21,115 bases of DNA, taken from positions 1 to 21,115 of the forward strand of contig JALTLP010000118.1 of the NCBI GenBank assembly GCA_027001895.1, written 5' to 3'. Source of the stretch: Chromatiales bacterium. GTDB lineage: Bacteria; Pseudomonadota; Gammaproteobacteria; UBA6429; Thiohalophilaceae. This document shows positions 1-7,116 of this stretch, in pieces (positions within the stretch are counted from its first letter, which is position 1; each line of letters begins with the position of its first letter). The position numbers and the translations under genes were made by a program. Under the pieces are notes generated by a model, which was given only the letters and a program-made list of their open reading frames with translations, ran no database searches and was not told where the DNA came from.

Positions 1-1023
1 GGTACAACCGGCTCGGGTAAATCTGTTGCCCTTAATGCAATGATTTTGAGTATTTTGTATAACGCCACGCCTGAAGAAGTGCGTTTAATTATGATTGACC
101 CTAAAATGCTGGAGCTTTCTATATATGATGATATTCCGCATTTATTGGCACCGGTCGTCACCGATATGAAAGATGCCGGGAATGCCTTACGCTGGTGTGT
201 TGCCGAAATGGAGCAACGTTATAAACTAATGGCGGCGTTAAAGGTACGCAATATCTCTGGATATAATCGCAAGGTAAAAGAAGCCGAAGCCGCTAACAGC
301 CCGCTTAAAGATCCGTTCCATCCACAGGATAGCGAAGAGCCAGCTGATGACTTAAAAGCTTTGCCATATATTGTTGTGGTTGTCGATGAACTTGCCGACA
401 TGATGATGGTGGTAGGTAAGAAAGTCGAAGAACTGATTGCTCGTCTAGCGCAAAAAGCACGTGCTGCTGGCATCCACCTTATTCTGGCGACTCAGCGTCC
501 TTCAGTGGATGTATTAACCGGACTGATTAAGTCTAATATTCCAACCCGCGTGGCCTTCCAGGTATCTTCCAAAGTAGATTCACGTACTATTCTCGACCAG
601 ATGGGGGCAGAACAGTTACTGGGTCATGGTGATATGCTCTATATGCCGCCGGGTACCGCCTTACCGATGCGCGTACATGGTGCTTTTGTCGACGACCATG
701 AAGTACATAACGTGGTTGAAAATCTCAAAGCCAGTGGTAAACCGCAATACGAAGATGAAGTGATTAACGGTAAGCCAGAACCTGATCCAGGGCTGGCCAC
801 TGTGACCGAGGATGATGTCGAAAGTGATCCTTTATACGACCAGGCAGTGCGTATTGTGACGGAAACACGTAAGGCATCCATTTCTAGTGTGCAACGACGT
901 CTTAAAATTGGTTACAACCGTGCAGCTAGAATGGTTGAGGCGATGGAGCATGCTAATATTGTGTCCGAGCTAGGTACAAATGGTCAGCGTGAAGTACTTG
1001 CACCACCTCCACCACAAGATTAA
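1..1023 (+). CDS. ftsK: DNA translocase FtsK, C-terminal part (5' end outside window)
   Basis: FtsK is the septum-anchored, hexameric ATP-dependent DNA pump that moves the chromosome terminus through the closing septum and activates XerCD at dif. The reading frame is open from base 1, so the N-terminal membrane part and alpha domain lie upstream; 340 codons are visible. The window begins inside the Walker A motif (GTTGSGKS, visible codons 1-8). Walker B is VVVVDELADMM (D129-E130 of the visible part), followed by the LILATQRPS segment. Roughly the last 65 residues (LYDQAVRIVTETRKASISSV onward) are the winged-helix gamma domain that reads KOPS sites. The gene ends 44 bases before lolA, the usual gammaproteobacterial order. 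Nothing in the visible part looks broken. Confidence 0.97.
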   Translation, partial: GTTGSGKSVALNAMILSILYNATPEEVRLIMIDPKMLELSIYDDIPHLLAPVVTDMKDAGNALRWCVAEMEQRYKLMAALKVRNISGYNRKVKEAEAANSPLKDPFHPQDSEEPADDLKALPYIVVVVDELADMMMVVGKKVEELIARLAQKARAAGIHLILATQRPSVDVLTGLIKSNIPTRVAFQVSSKVDSRTILDQMGAEQLLGHGDMLYMPPGTALPMRVHGAFVDDHEVHNVVENLKASGKPQYEDEVINGKPEPDPGLATVTEDDVESDPLYDQAVRIVTETRKASISSVQRRLKIGYNRAARMVEAMEHANIVSELGTNGQREVLAPPPPQD

Positions 1024-1067
1024 GCTAAGACTTTACTACAGGCTTAATAATCTAAACGGAAATTAAC

Positions 1068-1781
1068 ATGGCGGTATCAACACAAAGTGTTGTTCGAGCG
1101 TTATTGGTAATGCTCATCTTCTTAAATTTAAACACAGTTCTGGCAGATTCAGTCCCGCTAACACCGCAAACGGATAAATCGCTGCATTCTGCTGCGGATA
1201 AAAAACGGCTTTTAAAGCGTTTTGAAAATATAAAAACCGTCACGGCTGAGTTTGTGCAAAAGCTTTATACTGACGAATCGAATAAACCTCAGGTTACAGA
1301 AGGCAAGTTATTGGTATCCGGTGGTGACAAGTTCCGGCTTGAATATACAAAGCCTTATGAGCAAATTTATCTTGCCGATGGTAAAGAATTCCTGTTTTAC
1401 GATGTCGATCTTGAGCAAATTACTATTAAGCCACAAAGCAAGGAGCTAGCCGATACACCAGCAATGATACTCAGCAACCCGGTTATTTTTATTGATAAAT
1501 ACTTTGTTAAGTTAAATAGAGAAGCTTACCTGGAAGAATATATATTAACGGCAAAGGATGACACCTCAGCCTACAATAAAATTTTACTTACATTTAAAAA
1601 CACCCGTCTTGCCAGCATGCAAATTGAAGACAGCTTTGGCCAGGAAACAGAACTGGTTTTCAAGACCATTATTTATAATAAAAAAGTACCGGCCTCAACT
1701 TTTAAATTTAAATTACCTGAAGGCGTCGATGTTATCCGTTCTACACCTCAAGCCACAAAAAAACACAAAACAAACCCGTAA
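1068..1781 (+). CDS. lolA: Outer-membrane lipoprotein carrier protein LolA
   Basis: LolA is the periplasmic chaperone that takes lipoproteins from the LolCDE transporter and hands them to LolB at the outer membrane. The 237-residue product begins with a Sec signal peptide: a hydrophobic run over residues 10-25 and a likely cleavage after VLA (before DSVP). The mature part shows the family pattern: FENIKTVTAEFVQ near the N terminus, GKLLVSGGDKFRLEY, then alternating beta-strand segments. A GGAA sequence 7 bases before the ATG serves as ribosome site. Length is slightly above the usual 200-210 residues because of a basic C-terminal tail (ATKKHKTNP). It lies between ftsK and rarA, only 6 bases from rarA, so co-transcription is likely. 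Identity rests on fold-level pattern plus the classic context. Confidence 0.93.
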   Translation: MAVSTQSVVRALLVMLIFLNLNTVLADSVPLTPQTDKSLHSAADKKRLLKRFENIKTVTAEFVQKLYTDESNKPQVTEGKLLVSGGDKFRLEYTKPYEQIYLADGKEFLFYDVDLEQITIKPQSKELADTPAMILSNPVIFIDKYFVKLNREAYLEEYILTAKDDTSAYNKILLTFKNTRLASMQIEDSFGQETELVFKTIIYNKKVPASTFKFKLPEGVDVIRSTPQATKKHKTNP

Positions 1782-1787
1782 GCAGCC

Positions 1788-3158
1788 ATGCAAGATTTGT
1801 TTTCGACACAAACTGATAGCAAGACTGAACAGCAAGCCTTAAAGTTTAAACCATTAGCCGACAGGCTGCGTCCGGCTTCGTTTGACAATTACCACGGCCA
1901 GCAACATCTATTAGCAAAAGATAAACCCTTAAGACAGGCAATCGAGTCGGGTCATTTACATTCAATGATATTCTGGGGGCCACCGGGTACGGGTAAAACA
2001 ACGCTGGCGCGCCTTATTGCAAACTATTGTGATGCCGAGTTTCTAACGCTATCGGCAGTGTTATCCGGTGTTAAAGATATTCGTGCCGCGATTCAGCAGG
2101 CTCAAGATATCAATAAAACAATGGATAAACAAAGTATCTTGTTTGTTGATGAAGTGCATCGTTTTAATAAATCACAACAGGATGCTTTTTTACCTTATGT
2201 TGAAGACGGTACAGTCACCTTTATCGGTGCAACAACCGAAAACCCGTCATTTGAACTGAATAATGCATTGTTATCACGAGCCCGTGTATATGTTTTAAAG
2301 TCGCTGGATAATGCCGCCTTAAATGACGTAATCGAACAGGCATTAACAGACTGTGAACTGGGTATTGCCGATACCAAATTAATGCTTACTGATAAACAAC
2401 GTCAACAACTGATACAAATTGCCGATGGCGACGCACGCAAAATTTTAAACTTGCTTGAAATAGCCTCTGAGCTGGCCGAAGAATCACCGAGAGATAAATT
2501 ACAGAGCGGAACAACATGCTTAAGCGATGAAACCTTCAATGCCTTATTATCGCAAGATGCCAGGAGGTTCGATAATAAAGGCGAAGCGTTTTACGACCAG
2601 ATATCGGCCTTGCATAAGTCTGTACGTGGTTCGGCTCCTGATGCGGCGCTTTACTGGTTTGTACGTATGGTCGATGGCGGCTGCGATCCTTTATATATCG
2701 CAAGGCGGGTGGTACGTATGGCCAGCGAAGATATTGGCAATGCCGACCCGCGTGCACTTGATATTGCGTTAAAAGCCTGGGAAGTACAGGAGCGCCTGGG
2801 CAGTCCGGAAGGGGAATTAGCAATTGCTCAGGCCATTATTTATCTTGCCAGTGCAGCAAAAAGCAACGCAGTATATAAAGCTTATAACCAGGCTATGCAG
2901 GACGTTAAACAATACGGCTCGCTTGAAGTCCCCATACACCTGCGTAATGCACCGACAAAATTAATGAAAGAACTCGACTATGGCAAACACTACCGTTATG
3001 CCCATGATGAACCGGAAGGCTATGCGGCAGGGGAAAACTACTTTCCTGAAGGTATGCCCCAAATGAATTATTACAAACCGGTGCCACGTGGTTTAGAATT
3101 AAAAATTGCTGAAAAGCTAAATTATTTAAAAAGCCTCGATGCTAATAACAAGAAGTAA
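1788..3158 (+). CDS. rarA: Replication-associated recombination protein A (RarA/MgsA AAA+ ATPase)
   Basis: RarA is an AAA+ ATPase related to clamp loaders that acts at stalled replication forks together with SSB. The protein has 456 residues (E. coli RarA has 447). The N terminus carries the family segment LADRLRPASFDNYHGQQHLL. Walker A is GPPGTGKTT, Walker B ILFVDEVHRF, and sensor 1 IGATTENPSFELN. The C-terminal half contains YWFVRMVDGGCDPLYIARR and YLASAAKSNAVYKAY, which belong to the tetramerisation and MgsA C-terminal domains. The gene starts 6 bases after lolA and ends 11 bases before crcB, consistent with one transcript. No missing catalytic residue was noticed. Confidence 0.96.
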   Translation: MQDLFSTQTDSKTEQQALKFKPLADRLRPASFDNYHGQQHLLAKDKPLRQAIESGHLHSMIFWGPPGTGKTTLARLIANYCDAEFLTLSAVLSGVKDIRAAIQQAQDINKTMDKQSILFVDEVHRFNKSQQDAFLPYVEDGTVTFIGATTENPSFELNNALLSRARVYVLKSLDNAALNDVIEQALTDCELGIADTKLMLTDKQRQQLIQIADGDARKILNLLEIASELAEESPRDKLQSGTTCLSDETFNALLSQDARRFDNKGEAFYDQISALHKSVRGSAPDAALYWFVRMVDGGCDPLYIARRVVRMASEDIGNADPRALDIALKAWEVQERLGSPEGELAIAQAIIYLASAAKSNAVYKAYNQAMQDVKQYGSLEVPIHLRNAPTKLMKELDYGKHYRYAHDEPEGYAAGENYFPEGMPQMNYYKPVPRGLELKIAEKLNYLKSLDANNKK

Positions 3159-3169
3159 AAGATAAAATA

Positions 3170-3556
3170 ATGACTATAGCCTTTAATCAACTCTGGTTTA
3201 TTGCCGCTGGCGGTGCTTTTGGTGCTGTATTACGTTTTTTAGTGTCAAATGGCATACACAGTTTTATGAGCCGTGATTTCCCATATGGCACCTTAACTGT
3301 AAACGTCCTTGGTTCGTTTATTATGGGGGTCAGCTATATTTTACTGGTTGAACGCCTGAGTTTATCGCCCGAATGGCGTGCTTTGATTGTAGTGGGTTTA
3401 CTGGGCGCATTTACAACCTTTTCGACCTTTTCAATTGAAACATTAGTGCTTATCGAAAGCAACGAACTGTCTAAAGCAACAATTAATATCCTTGCAAGTG
3501 TTGTGCTTTGTATTATGGGTAGCTGGATTGGAATTTTATTAGGAAGACAATTATGA
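3170..3556 (+). CDS. crcB: Fluoride efflux channel CrcB (Fluc)
   Basis: CrcB/Fluc proteins form dual-topology dimeric channels in the inner membrane that let fluoride leave the cell. The 128-residue product has four hydrophobic helices and the family signatures GGAFGAVLRF near the N terminus, GTLTVNVLGSF in helix 2 and GLLGAFTTFSTFS in helix 3, the phenylalanine/threonine-rich pore motif. Its stop codon overlaps the start of the following DUF190 gene (ATGA, 3553-3556), so the two are translationally coupled. A crcB gene between rarA and serS is also found in Pseudomonas. No fluoride riboswitch is expected or seen, because the gene sits inside the operon only 11 bases after rarA. Confidence 0.95.
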   Translation: MTIAFNQLWFIAAGGAFGAVLRFLVSNGIHSFMSRDFPYGTLTVNVLGSFIMGVSYILLVERLSLSPEWRALIVVGLLGAFTTFSTFSIETLVLIESNELSKATINILASVVLCIMGSWIGILLGRQL

Positions 3557-3855
3557 GTGATAATAAGGTAACCATGGTGCGTGTTTACTTAACTGAAGGT
3601 GAGGCGCAACTTAAAAACCTGATCAAGCAATTACATGACTGGGACAAACTTAAAGGAGTAACGGTCTTCCGAGGAATTGCCGGTTATGGCGACTCCGGTG
3701 AAATTTTGGGAGCAAACATCATGGATCTTTCCCTAAACCTGCCGGTTGTTGTAGAATTCTTCGACTCGCCGGACAAAGTCGTTAAAATCCTTGAGCATTT
3801 AAACACCTTTATCAAACCAGGGCATATTGTTTCCTGGCCGGCCAATAGTAATTAA
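3553..3855 (+). CDS. DUF190 family PII-like protein
   Basis: This small protein of 100 residues belongs to the DUF190 family, which has a ferredoxin-like fold related to PII signalling proteins and is often encoded next to crcB. Supporting sequence: the start TMVRVYLTEGEAQL, the central VTVFRGIAGYGDSGEI, and LPVVVEFFDSPDKV followed by GHIVSWP near the end. Function is unproven; a soluble trimer that senses or helps fluoride handling is only a guess from the association. Its start codon overlaps the crcB stop. It ends 35 bases before serS. Confidence 0.88.
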   Translation: MSDNKVTMVRVYLTEGEAQLKNLIKQLHDWDKLKGVTVFRGIAGYGDSGEILGANIMDLSLNLPVVVEFFDSPDKVVKILEHLNTFIKPGHIVSWPANSN

Positions 3856-3890
3856 ATTTAAACTGAAATTTTAAAAGTAGTTAATCTGTT

Positions 3891-5168
3891 ATGTTAGATC
3901 CCCAGTTATTAAGAAATGAATTAGATACATGTGCCAAAAAACTGGCAGCGCGTGGTTACCAGCTCGACGTAGCTGCTTTAAAGCAATTAGAAGAACAGCG
4001 CAAAGAACTACAGGTTGAAACCCAACGTCTGCAAAGTGAACGCAACAGCCAGTCAAAAGCCATTGGTCAGGCTAAAGCAAAAGGTGAAGATGCTTCGGCC
4101 ATTCTTGAATCGGTTTCTAAAATTGGTGAACAATTAAAGCAAACAGATGAAAAGCTCAAACTAGTCCAGCAACAGCTTGAACAGATTGTTTTAACCATAC
4201 CCAATATACCCGATGATTCCGTACCAGAAGGGAAAGACGAACAAGACAACCGCGAAGAACGTAAGTGGGGTAGCCCTAAACAGTTTGATTTTGAGGTGCT
4301 CGACCATGTCGATATTGGCGAAAAAATCGGTGGCCTCGATTTTGAAACCGCTGCAAAAATTACAGGCTCACGTTTTGCCGTAATGAGTGGTGCAATTGCA
4401 AGGCTGCATCGGGCTTTAATCCAGTTTATGCTCGACACACATATTAACGAACACGGCTACACTGAGACCTATGTTCCATATATAGTTAATAAGGAAAGTT
4501 TACTCGGCACAGGGCAACTGCCCAAGTTTGAAGAAGATCTGTTTAAACTCCGCAATGATAACGATTTTTATCTTATTCCAACAGCCGAAGTACCGATAAC
4601 AAATATAGTTCGCGACACAATTATTGATGCTGACTATATGCCTCGTAAATATGTTAGTCACACGCCGTGTTTTAGAAGTGAAGCAGGGGCCTATGGACGG
4701 GACACGCGCGGCATGATTCGCCAACATCAGTTTGAAAAAGTAGAAATGATACATGTTGTAAAATCCGATGAGTCGGAAGCAGCACTCGAAGAACTTACCG
4801 GCCATGCAGAAAAAATATTACAAAAACTGGAACTCCCTTACCGTGTAGTGACTTTATGTTCAGGTGATTTAGGGTTTTCTGCCCGTAAGACATACGACCT
4901 GGAAGTGTGGTTACCCGCACAGAACACTTATCGTGAAATTTCTTCTTGCAGTAACACGGGTGACTTTCAGGCTCGCCGTATGAAAGCCCGTTGGCGTAAC
5001 CCGGAAACAGGTAAACCTGAACTGGTACATACCTTAAATGGCTCCGGCCTGGCAATAGGCCGCACCCTCGTAGCTGTATTGGAAAACTACCAACAAAAAG
5101 ATGGCAGCGTCGTTGTGCCTGACGTGTTAAAACCGTATATGAATGGTATTGAGGTTCTTAAAGCCTAA
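3891..5168 (+). CDS. serS: Seryl-tRNA synthetase
   Basis: SerS charges tRNA-Ser (and tRNA-Sec where present) with serine in the cytoplasm. The 425-residue product has normal length. Residues about 30-105 form the long antiparallel coiled coil that grips the tRNA-Ser variable arm (rich in Q, E and K heptads). The catalytic domain carries class II motif 2 (TPCFRSEAGAYGRDTRG) and motif 3 (LNGSGLAIGRTLVAVLENYQ), plus the serine-site segment LIPTAEVPITN. No strong ribosome site precedes the ATG, but the N terminus MLDPQLLRNE matches family starts. A tRNA-Ser(UGA) gene lies 1.4 kb downstream. A 7-bp hairpin overlaps the stop codon (separate entry). Confidence 0.97.
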   Translation: MLDPQLLRNELDTCAKKLAARGYQLDVAALKQLEEQRKELQVETQRLQSERNSQSKAIGQAKAKGEDASAILESVSKIGEQLKQTDEKLKLVQQQLEQIVLTIPNIPDDSVPEGKDEQDNREERKWGSPKQFDFEVLDHVDIGEKIGGLDFETAAKITGSRFAVMSGAIARLHRALIQFMLDTHINEHGYTETYVPYIVNKESLLGTGQLPKFEEDLFKLRNDNDFYLIPTAEVPITNIVRDTIIDADYMPRKYVSHTPCFRSEAGAYGRDTRGMIRQHQFEKVEMIHVVKSDESEAALEELTGHAEKILQKLELPYRVVTLCSGDLGFSARKTYDLEVWLPAQNTYREISSCSNTGDFQARRMKARWRNPETGKPELVHTLNGSGLAIGRTLVAVLENYQQKDGSVVVPDVLKPYMNGIEVLKA

Positions 5169-5177
5169 CTAGGCTTT
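5160..5177 (+). terminator. Hairpin over the serS stop codon (possible weak terminator)
   Basis: AAAGCCT (5160-5166) and AGGCTTT (5171-5177) are perfectly complementary around a 4-base loop. The hairpin contains the serS stop codon (5166-5168). There is no T-run after it, so it would not be a standard intrinsic terminator. It could stabilise the 3' end of the mRNA or affect termination. Function is inferred only. Confidence 0.3.
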
Positions 5178-5272
5178 GATTGCCGCAGTCGTTTTAGCTC
5201 TTTCACAAAGAGACCTTAAATTTCACGGTCTGGGAGTAGATAGCCTGGCAATGGCTTCGCAAAGACATATTG

Positions 5273-5459
5273 AAATTCACAGCATTGCGAGCGATAGCGT
5301 GGCAATTTATTCTCCTTGAATTTCACGGTCATTGCGAACGATAGCGTGGCAATCTATGCTTCTTGAATTTCACGGTCATTGCGAACGATAGCGTGGCAAT
5401 CTATGCTTCTTGAATTTCACGGTCATTGCGAGCGATAGCGTGGCAATCTATGCCTCTTT
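5273..5459 (+). repeat. Tandem array of 46-47-bp direct repeats (four copies plus a decayed one)
   Basis: Four adjacent copies are seen at 5273-5318 (46 bp, most diverged), 5319-5365, 5366-5412 and 5413-5459 (47 bp each). The second and third are identical, and the fourth differs by GAGC for GAAC and CCTC for CTTC. Each unit holds a core reading TCATTGCGA[AG]CGATAGCG then TGGCAATCTATG, bounded by the inverted pair ATTGC/GCAAT, and begins AATTTCACGG. A further decayed copy lies at about 5214-5272 (TTTCACGGTC, TGGCAAT). The core resembles a short dispersed repeat type common in many bacterial genomes. The last copy runs into the stop codon of the next gene (5458-5460). Confidence 0.9.
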
Positions 5460-5640
5460 AACGCACACTCATAATTAACAACGCCACAAATAAAACGATT
5501 GCTATGATTGGGATAATAAAACCCATCCAGTCCTGGGTTGTGCCTTTAGGGCTGTTTTTCATTGCATGGCGCATACGCGGAAAGATGTAAATTAACATCG
5601 CGCCAACAAATACCGCGCTTCCTATTTGTAACCAGTTCAT
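5458..5640 (-). CDS. Small two-helix inner-membrane protein of unknown function
   Basis: The product is 60 residues. It has two hydrophobic segments, about residues 6-20 (IGSAVFVGAMLIYIF) and 40-57 (GFIIPIIAIVLFVALLIM), joined by a polar loop PRMRHAMKNSPKGTTQDW, so it is probably an inner-membrane hairpin. The start is the ATG at 5640: GAGAGGA sits 9 bases upstream, whereas the in-frame TTG at 5658 lies within that ribosome site. The gene follows yccA on the same strand, but a strong terminator stands between them, and its own stop codon is formed by the edge of the repeat array. I know no function; similar short proteins with a SPKG..DWMG loop are, as far as I recall, conserved in gammaproteobacteria. 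Confidence 0.72.
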   Translation of the reverse strand: MNWLQIGSAVFVGAMLIYIFPRMRHAMKNSPKGTTQDWMGFIIPIIAIVLFVALLIMSVR

Positions 5641-5671
5641 TTTTATTAATCCTCTCAAAATATTTCGCTTT

Positions 5672-5705
5672 TAAAACAACAAAGCCCCAGAAAACTGAGG
5701 CTTTG
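5672..5705 (-). terminator. Intrinsic terminator of yccA
   Basis: Read on the minus strand, CAAAGCCTCAG and CTGGGGCTTTG pair over 11 positions (one G-T pair) around a TTTT loop, followed by TTGTTTT. It lies 27 bases after the yccA stop codon. Confidence 0.85.
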
Positions 5706-5731
5706 TCATTACTAATTAAGTTATTTTATAC

Positions 5732-6403
5732 TTAATCGTCACCACCGAGTGCACCTAACAGGTGTAACAAAGAAGTGAACATATTTAGTAAAGAAATAAA
5801 CAAACTAGCGGCTGCGTTAATGTAGTTAGTTTCTCCACCACGAATAATGTCCGAAGTCTGGTATAAAATAAAACCCGCCATCAGCATGATAATGGCAGCG
5901 CTCATTGCCAGGCTTAATGCTGGAATCTGCAAAAAGATGTTAGCCAACATAGCCGCAAAAACCACAAAGATGCCAACCATTAAGAAACCAGCCATAAAGC
6001 TAAAGTCTTTTTTGGTTGTAAGGGCATAGCCAGATAAACCTAAAAAGATAATACCGGTTCCACCTAGTGCAGTCATAATTAGCTGTGGGCCGTTGGACAT
6101 TGCAAGATAGTACGAAAGCATTGGACCAAGGCCATAGCCCAGCATACCGGTAATAGCAAACAATACAGGGATGCCGGCAGCAGAATTAGCTGTGCGAGGA
6201 AGCACAAACCATAACAGGCCAATTGCGCCAAAGCTGGCAATCATTGCACCACCTTGCGAAGCACCGCTTATAATGCCGACATAAGCCATAATGGCGCTGA
6301 AAATAAGCGTCATCGACAACAGCAGATAAGTATTTTTAAGTACTTTGTTTGTTGCTAAAACCGAACTCGAAGTACGTGTTACAGCAGATTGGTTTTGGTA
6401 CAT
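5732..6403 (-). CDS. yccA: Bax inhibitor-1/YccA family inner-membrane protein
   Basis: YccA-type proteins are seven-helix inner-membrane proteins. E. coli YccA is a substrate and modulator of the FtsH protease, and the wider family (TMBIM/BI-1) includes calcium-leak channels. The 223-residue product has seven hydrophobic segments after a polar N terminus, with the family pieces NTYLLLSMTLIFSAIMAYVG, LYQTSDIIRGGETNYINAAA and LFISLLNMFTSLLHLLG. The two acidic residues near the end (LGGDD) are also usual. The start is the ATG at 6403, preceded by GAGGAA; the TTG at 6418 is part of that ribosome site. yccA beside a tRNA-Ser(UGA) gene is also found in E. coli and Pseudomonas. Confidence 0.93.
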   Translation of the reverse strand: MYQNQSAVTRTSSSVLATNKVLKNTYLLLSMTLIFSAIMAYVGIISGASQGGAMIASFGAIGLLWFVLPRTANSAAGIPVLFAITGMLGYGLGPMLSYYLAMSNGPQLIMTALGGTGIIFLGLSGYALTTKKDFSFMAGFLMVGIFVVFAAMLANIFLQIPALSLAMSAAIIMLMAGFILYQTSDIIRGGETNYINAAASLFISLLNMFTSLLHLLGALGGDD

Positions 6404-6506
6404 GTTTTTCTTCCTCAAAAAGTAAAATAGTCAGTTATTAGTACACAGAATACCGAAATAGTTTCTAATATCAAGCCTTTATCGCGTAAAAAAATTATAT
6501 TTTCAC

Positions 6507-6535
6507 TAGCCAAATCGGCTTTCTTAAGGTATTCT
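6507..6535 (+). promoter_or_regulatory. Putative promoter of tRNA-Ser
   Basis: TAGCCA (6507-6512) and TATTCT (6530-6535) are separated by 17 bases and followed by a G+C-rich stretch (GCCGCACC), as expected for a stringently controlled stable-RNA promoter. The transcript would start about 48 bases before the mature tRNA. This is a consensus match by eye only. Confidence 0.35.
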
Positions 6536-6589
6536 GCCGCACCTTGAATTGATGTGTGGGCAAACCATGCCAATTTCAAGTATCTATTC

Positions 6590-6678
<89 letters not shown>

Positions 6679-6692
6679 TAAATTACGGCAAT

Positions 6693-6720
6693 AAAAAGGG
6701 GCTTTTTAGCCCCTTTTTTT
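6693..6720 (+). terminator. Intrinsic terminator of tRNA-Ser
   Basis: AAAAAGGGGCT and AGCCCCTTTTTTT form a stem around TTTT, ending in a run of seven T. It closes the tRNA transcript 14 bases after the CCA end and faces the end of rof, which comes from the other strand. Confidence 0.9.
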
Positions 6721-6741
6721 GTGAACAAAGCCCAATAGACA

Positions 6742-6996
6742 CTATAGCGTTTCAAATGAAATAATTTTATCCAGCCTGATTTCAAATTCAGGGCCCTTGT
6801 TTTTTTTAACAATTAAAAACTCCTGTTTATCCCGAGTTACGATATCTTGTGGGAGTAGAATTTCGGTTTGTTTAGTGTTTTCCGTACTTAACCAGCTTAC
6901 CCTGCATAATTGGCAGTGCATAATAGCCAGCTCATATTCGCTATGTAGTCCGCAGTCTATTGGCAAATATAGGTCTTTAAGTTGATTGTTAGACAT
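6742..6996 (-). CDS. rof: Rho-binding antiterminator Rof (YaeO)
   Basis: Rof binds the RNA-binding domain of Rho and blocks Rho-dependent termination. The 84-residue product matches E. coli Rof in length and pattern: Y.PIDCGLHSEYELA near the N terminus, ILLPQDIVTRDKQEFLIVKK in the middle and EIRLDKIISFE at the end, fitting the Sm-like fold. I chose the ATG at 6996 because the family begins within ten residues of the YLPIDC motif. An in-frame ATG at 7089 would add 31 residues without family resemblance, though neither start has a strong ribosome site. The gene diverges from icd, and its end faces the tRNA-Ser terminator. C-terminal residues after SFETL are absent compared with E. coli Rof. Confidence 0.82.
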   Translation of the reverse strand: MSNNQLKDLYLPIDCGLHSEYELAIMHCQLCRVSWLSTENTKQTEILLPQDIVTRDKQEFLIVKKNKGPEFEIRLDKIISFETL

Positions 6997-7036
6997 TATT
7001 TTTAACTGTTGGTTGTTTTGATTGTTTAAATGGGGC

Positions 7037-7065
7037 GTGAAGCTATTTCTATTCTCTAATATAAT
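7037..7065 (+). promoter_or_regulatory. Possible icd promoter
   Basis: A perfect TATAAT stands at 7060-7065, 51 bases before the icd ATG. The -35 at 17-base spacing (GTGAAG, 7037-7042) is poor. The element lies in the rof/icd divergent region and would overlap the longer alternative rof reading frame. Confidence 0.3.
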
Positions 7066-7116
7066 AGCCGCTTTTGTGGTTGAACCCATGATAATCCGTT
7101 TAACGAGACAATAATA

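Noticed and set aside
3120..3170. Fluoride riboswitch before crcB
   Set aside because: Only 11 bases separate rarA from crcB, too short for a riboswitch, and no such structure is seen at the rarA end.
4500..5055. Long minus-strand open frames inside serS
   Set aside because: They are shadows of a strongly conserved gene, with no ribosome sites or family resemblance.
5273..5459. The 47-bp repeats as a CRISPR array
   Set aside because: The copies are contiguous, with no unique spacers between them, and no cas gene is present. They are tandem direct repeats of a dispersed element.
6997..7089. Longer Rof starting at the ATG at 7089
   Set aside because: The extra 31 residues do not resemble any Rof and cover the likely icd promoter. 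The family starts just before the YLPIDC motif.
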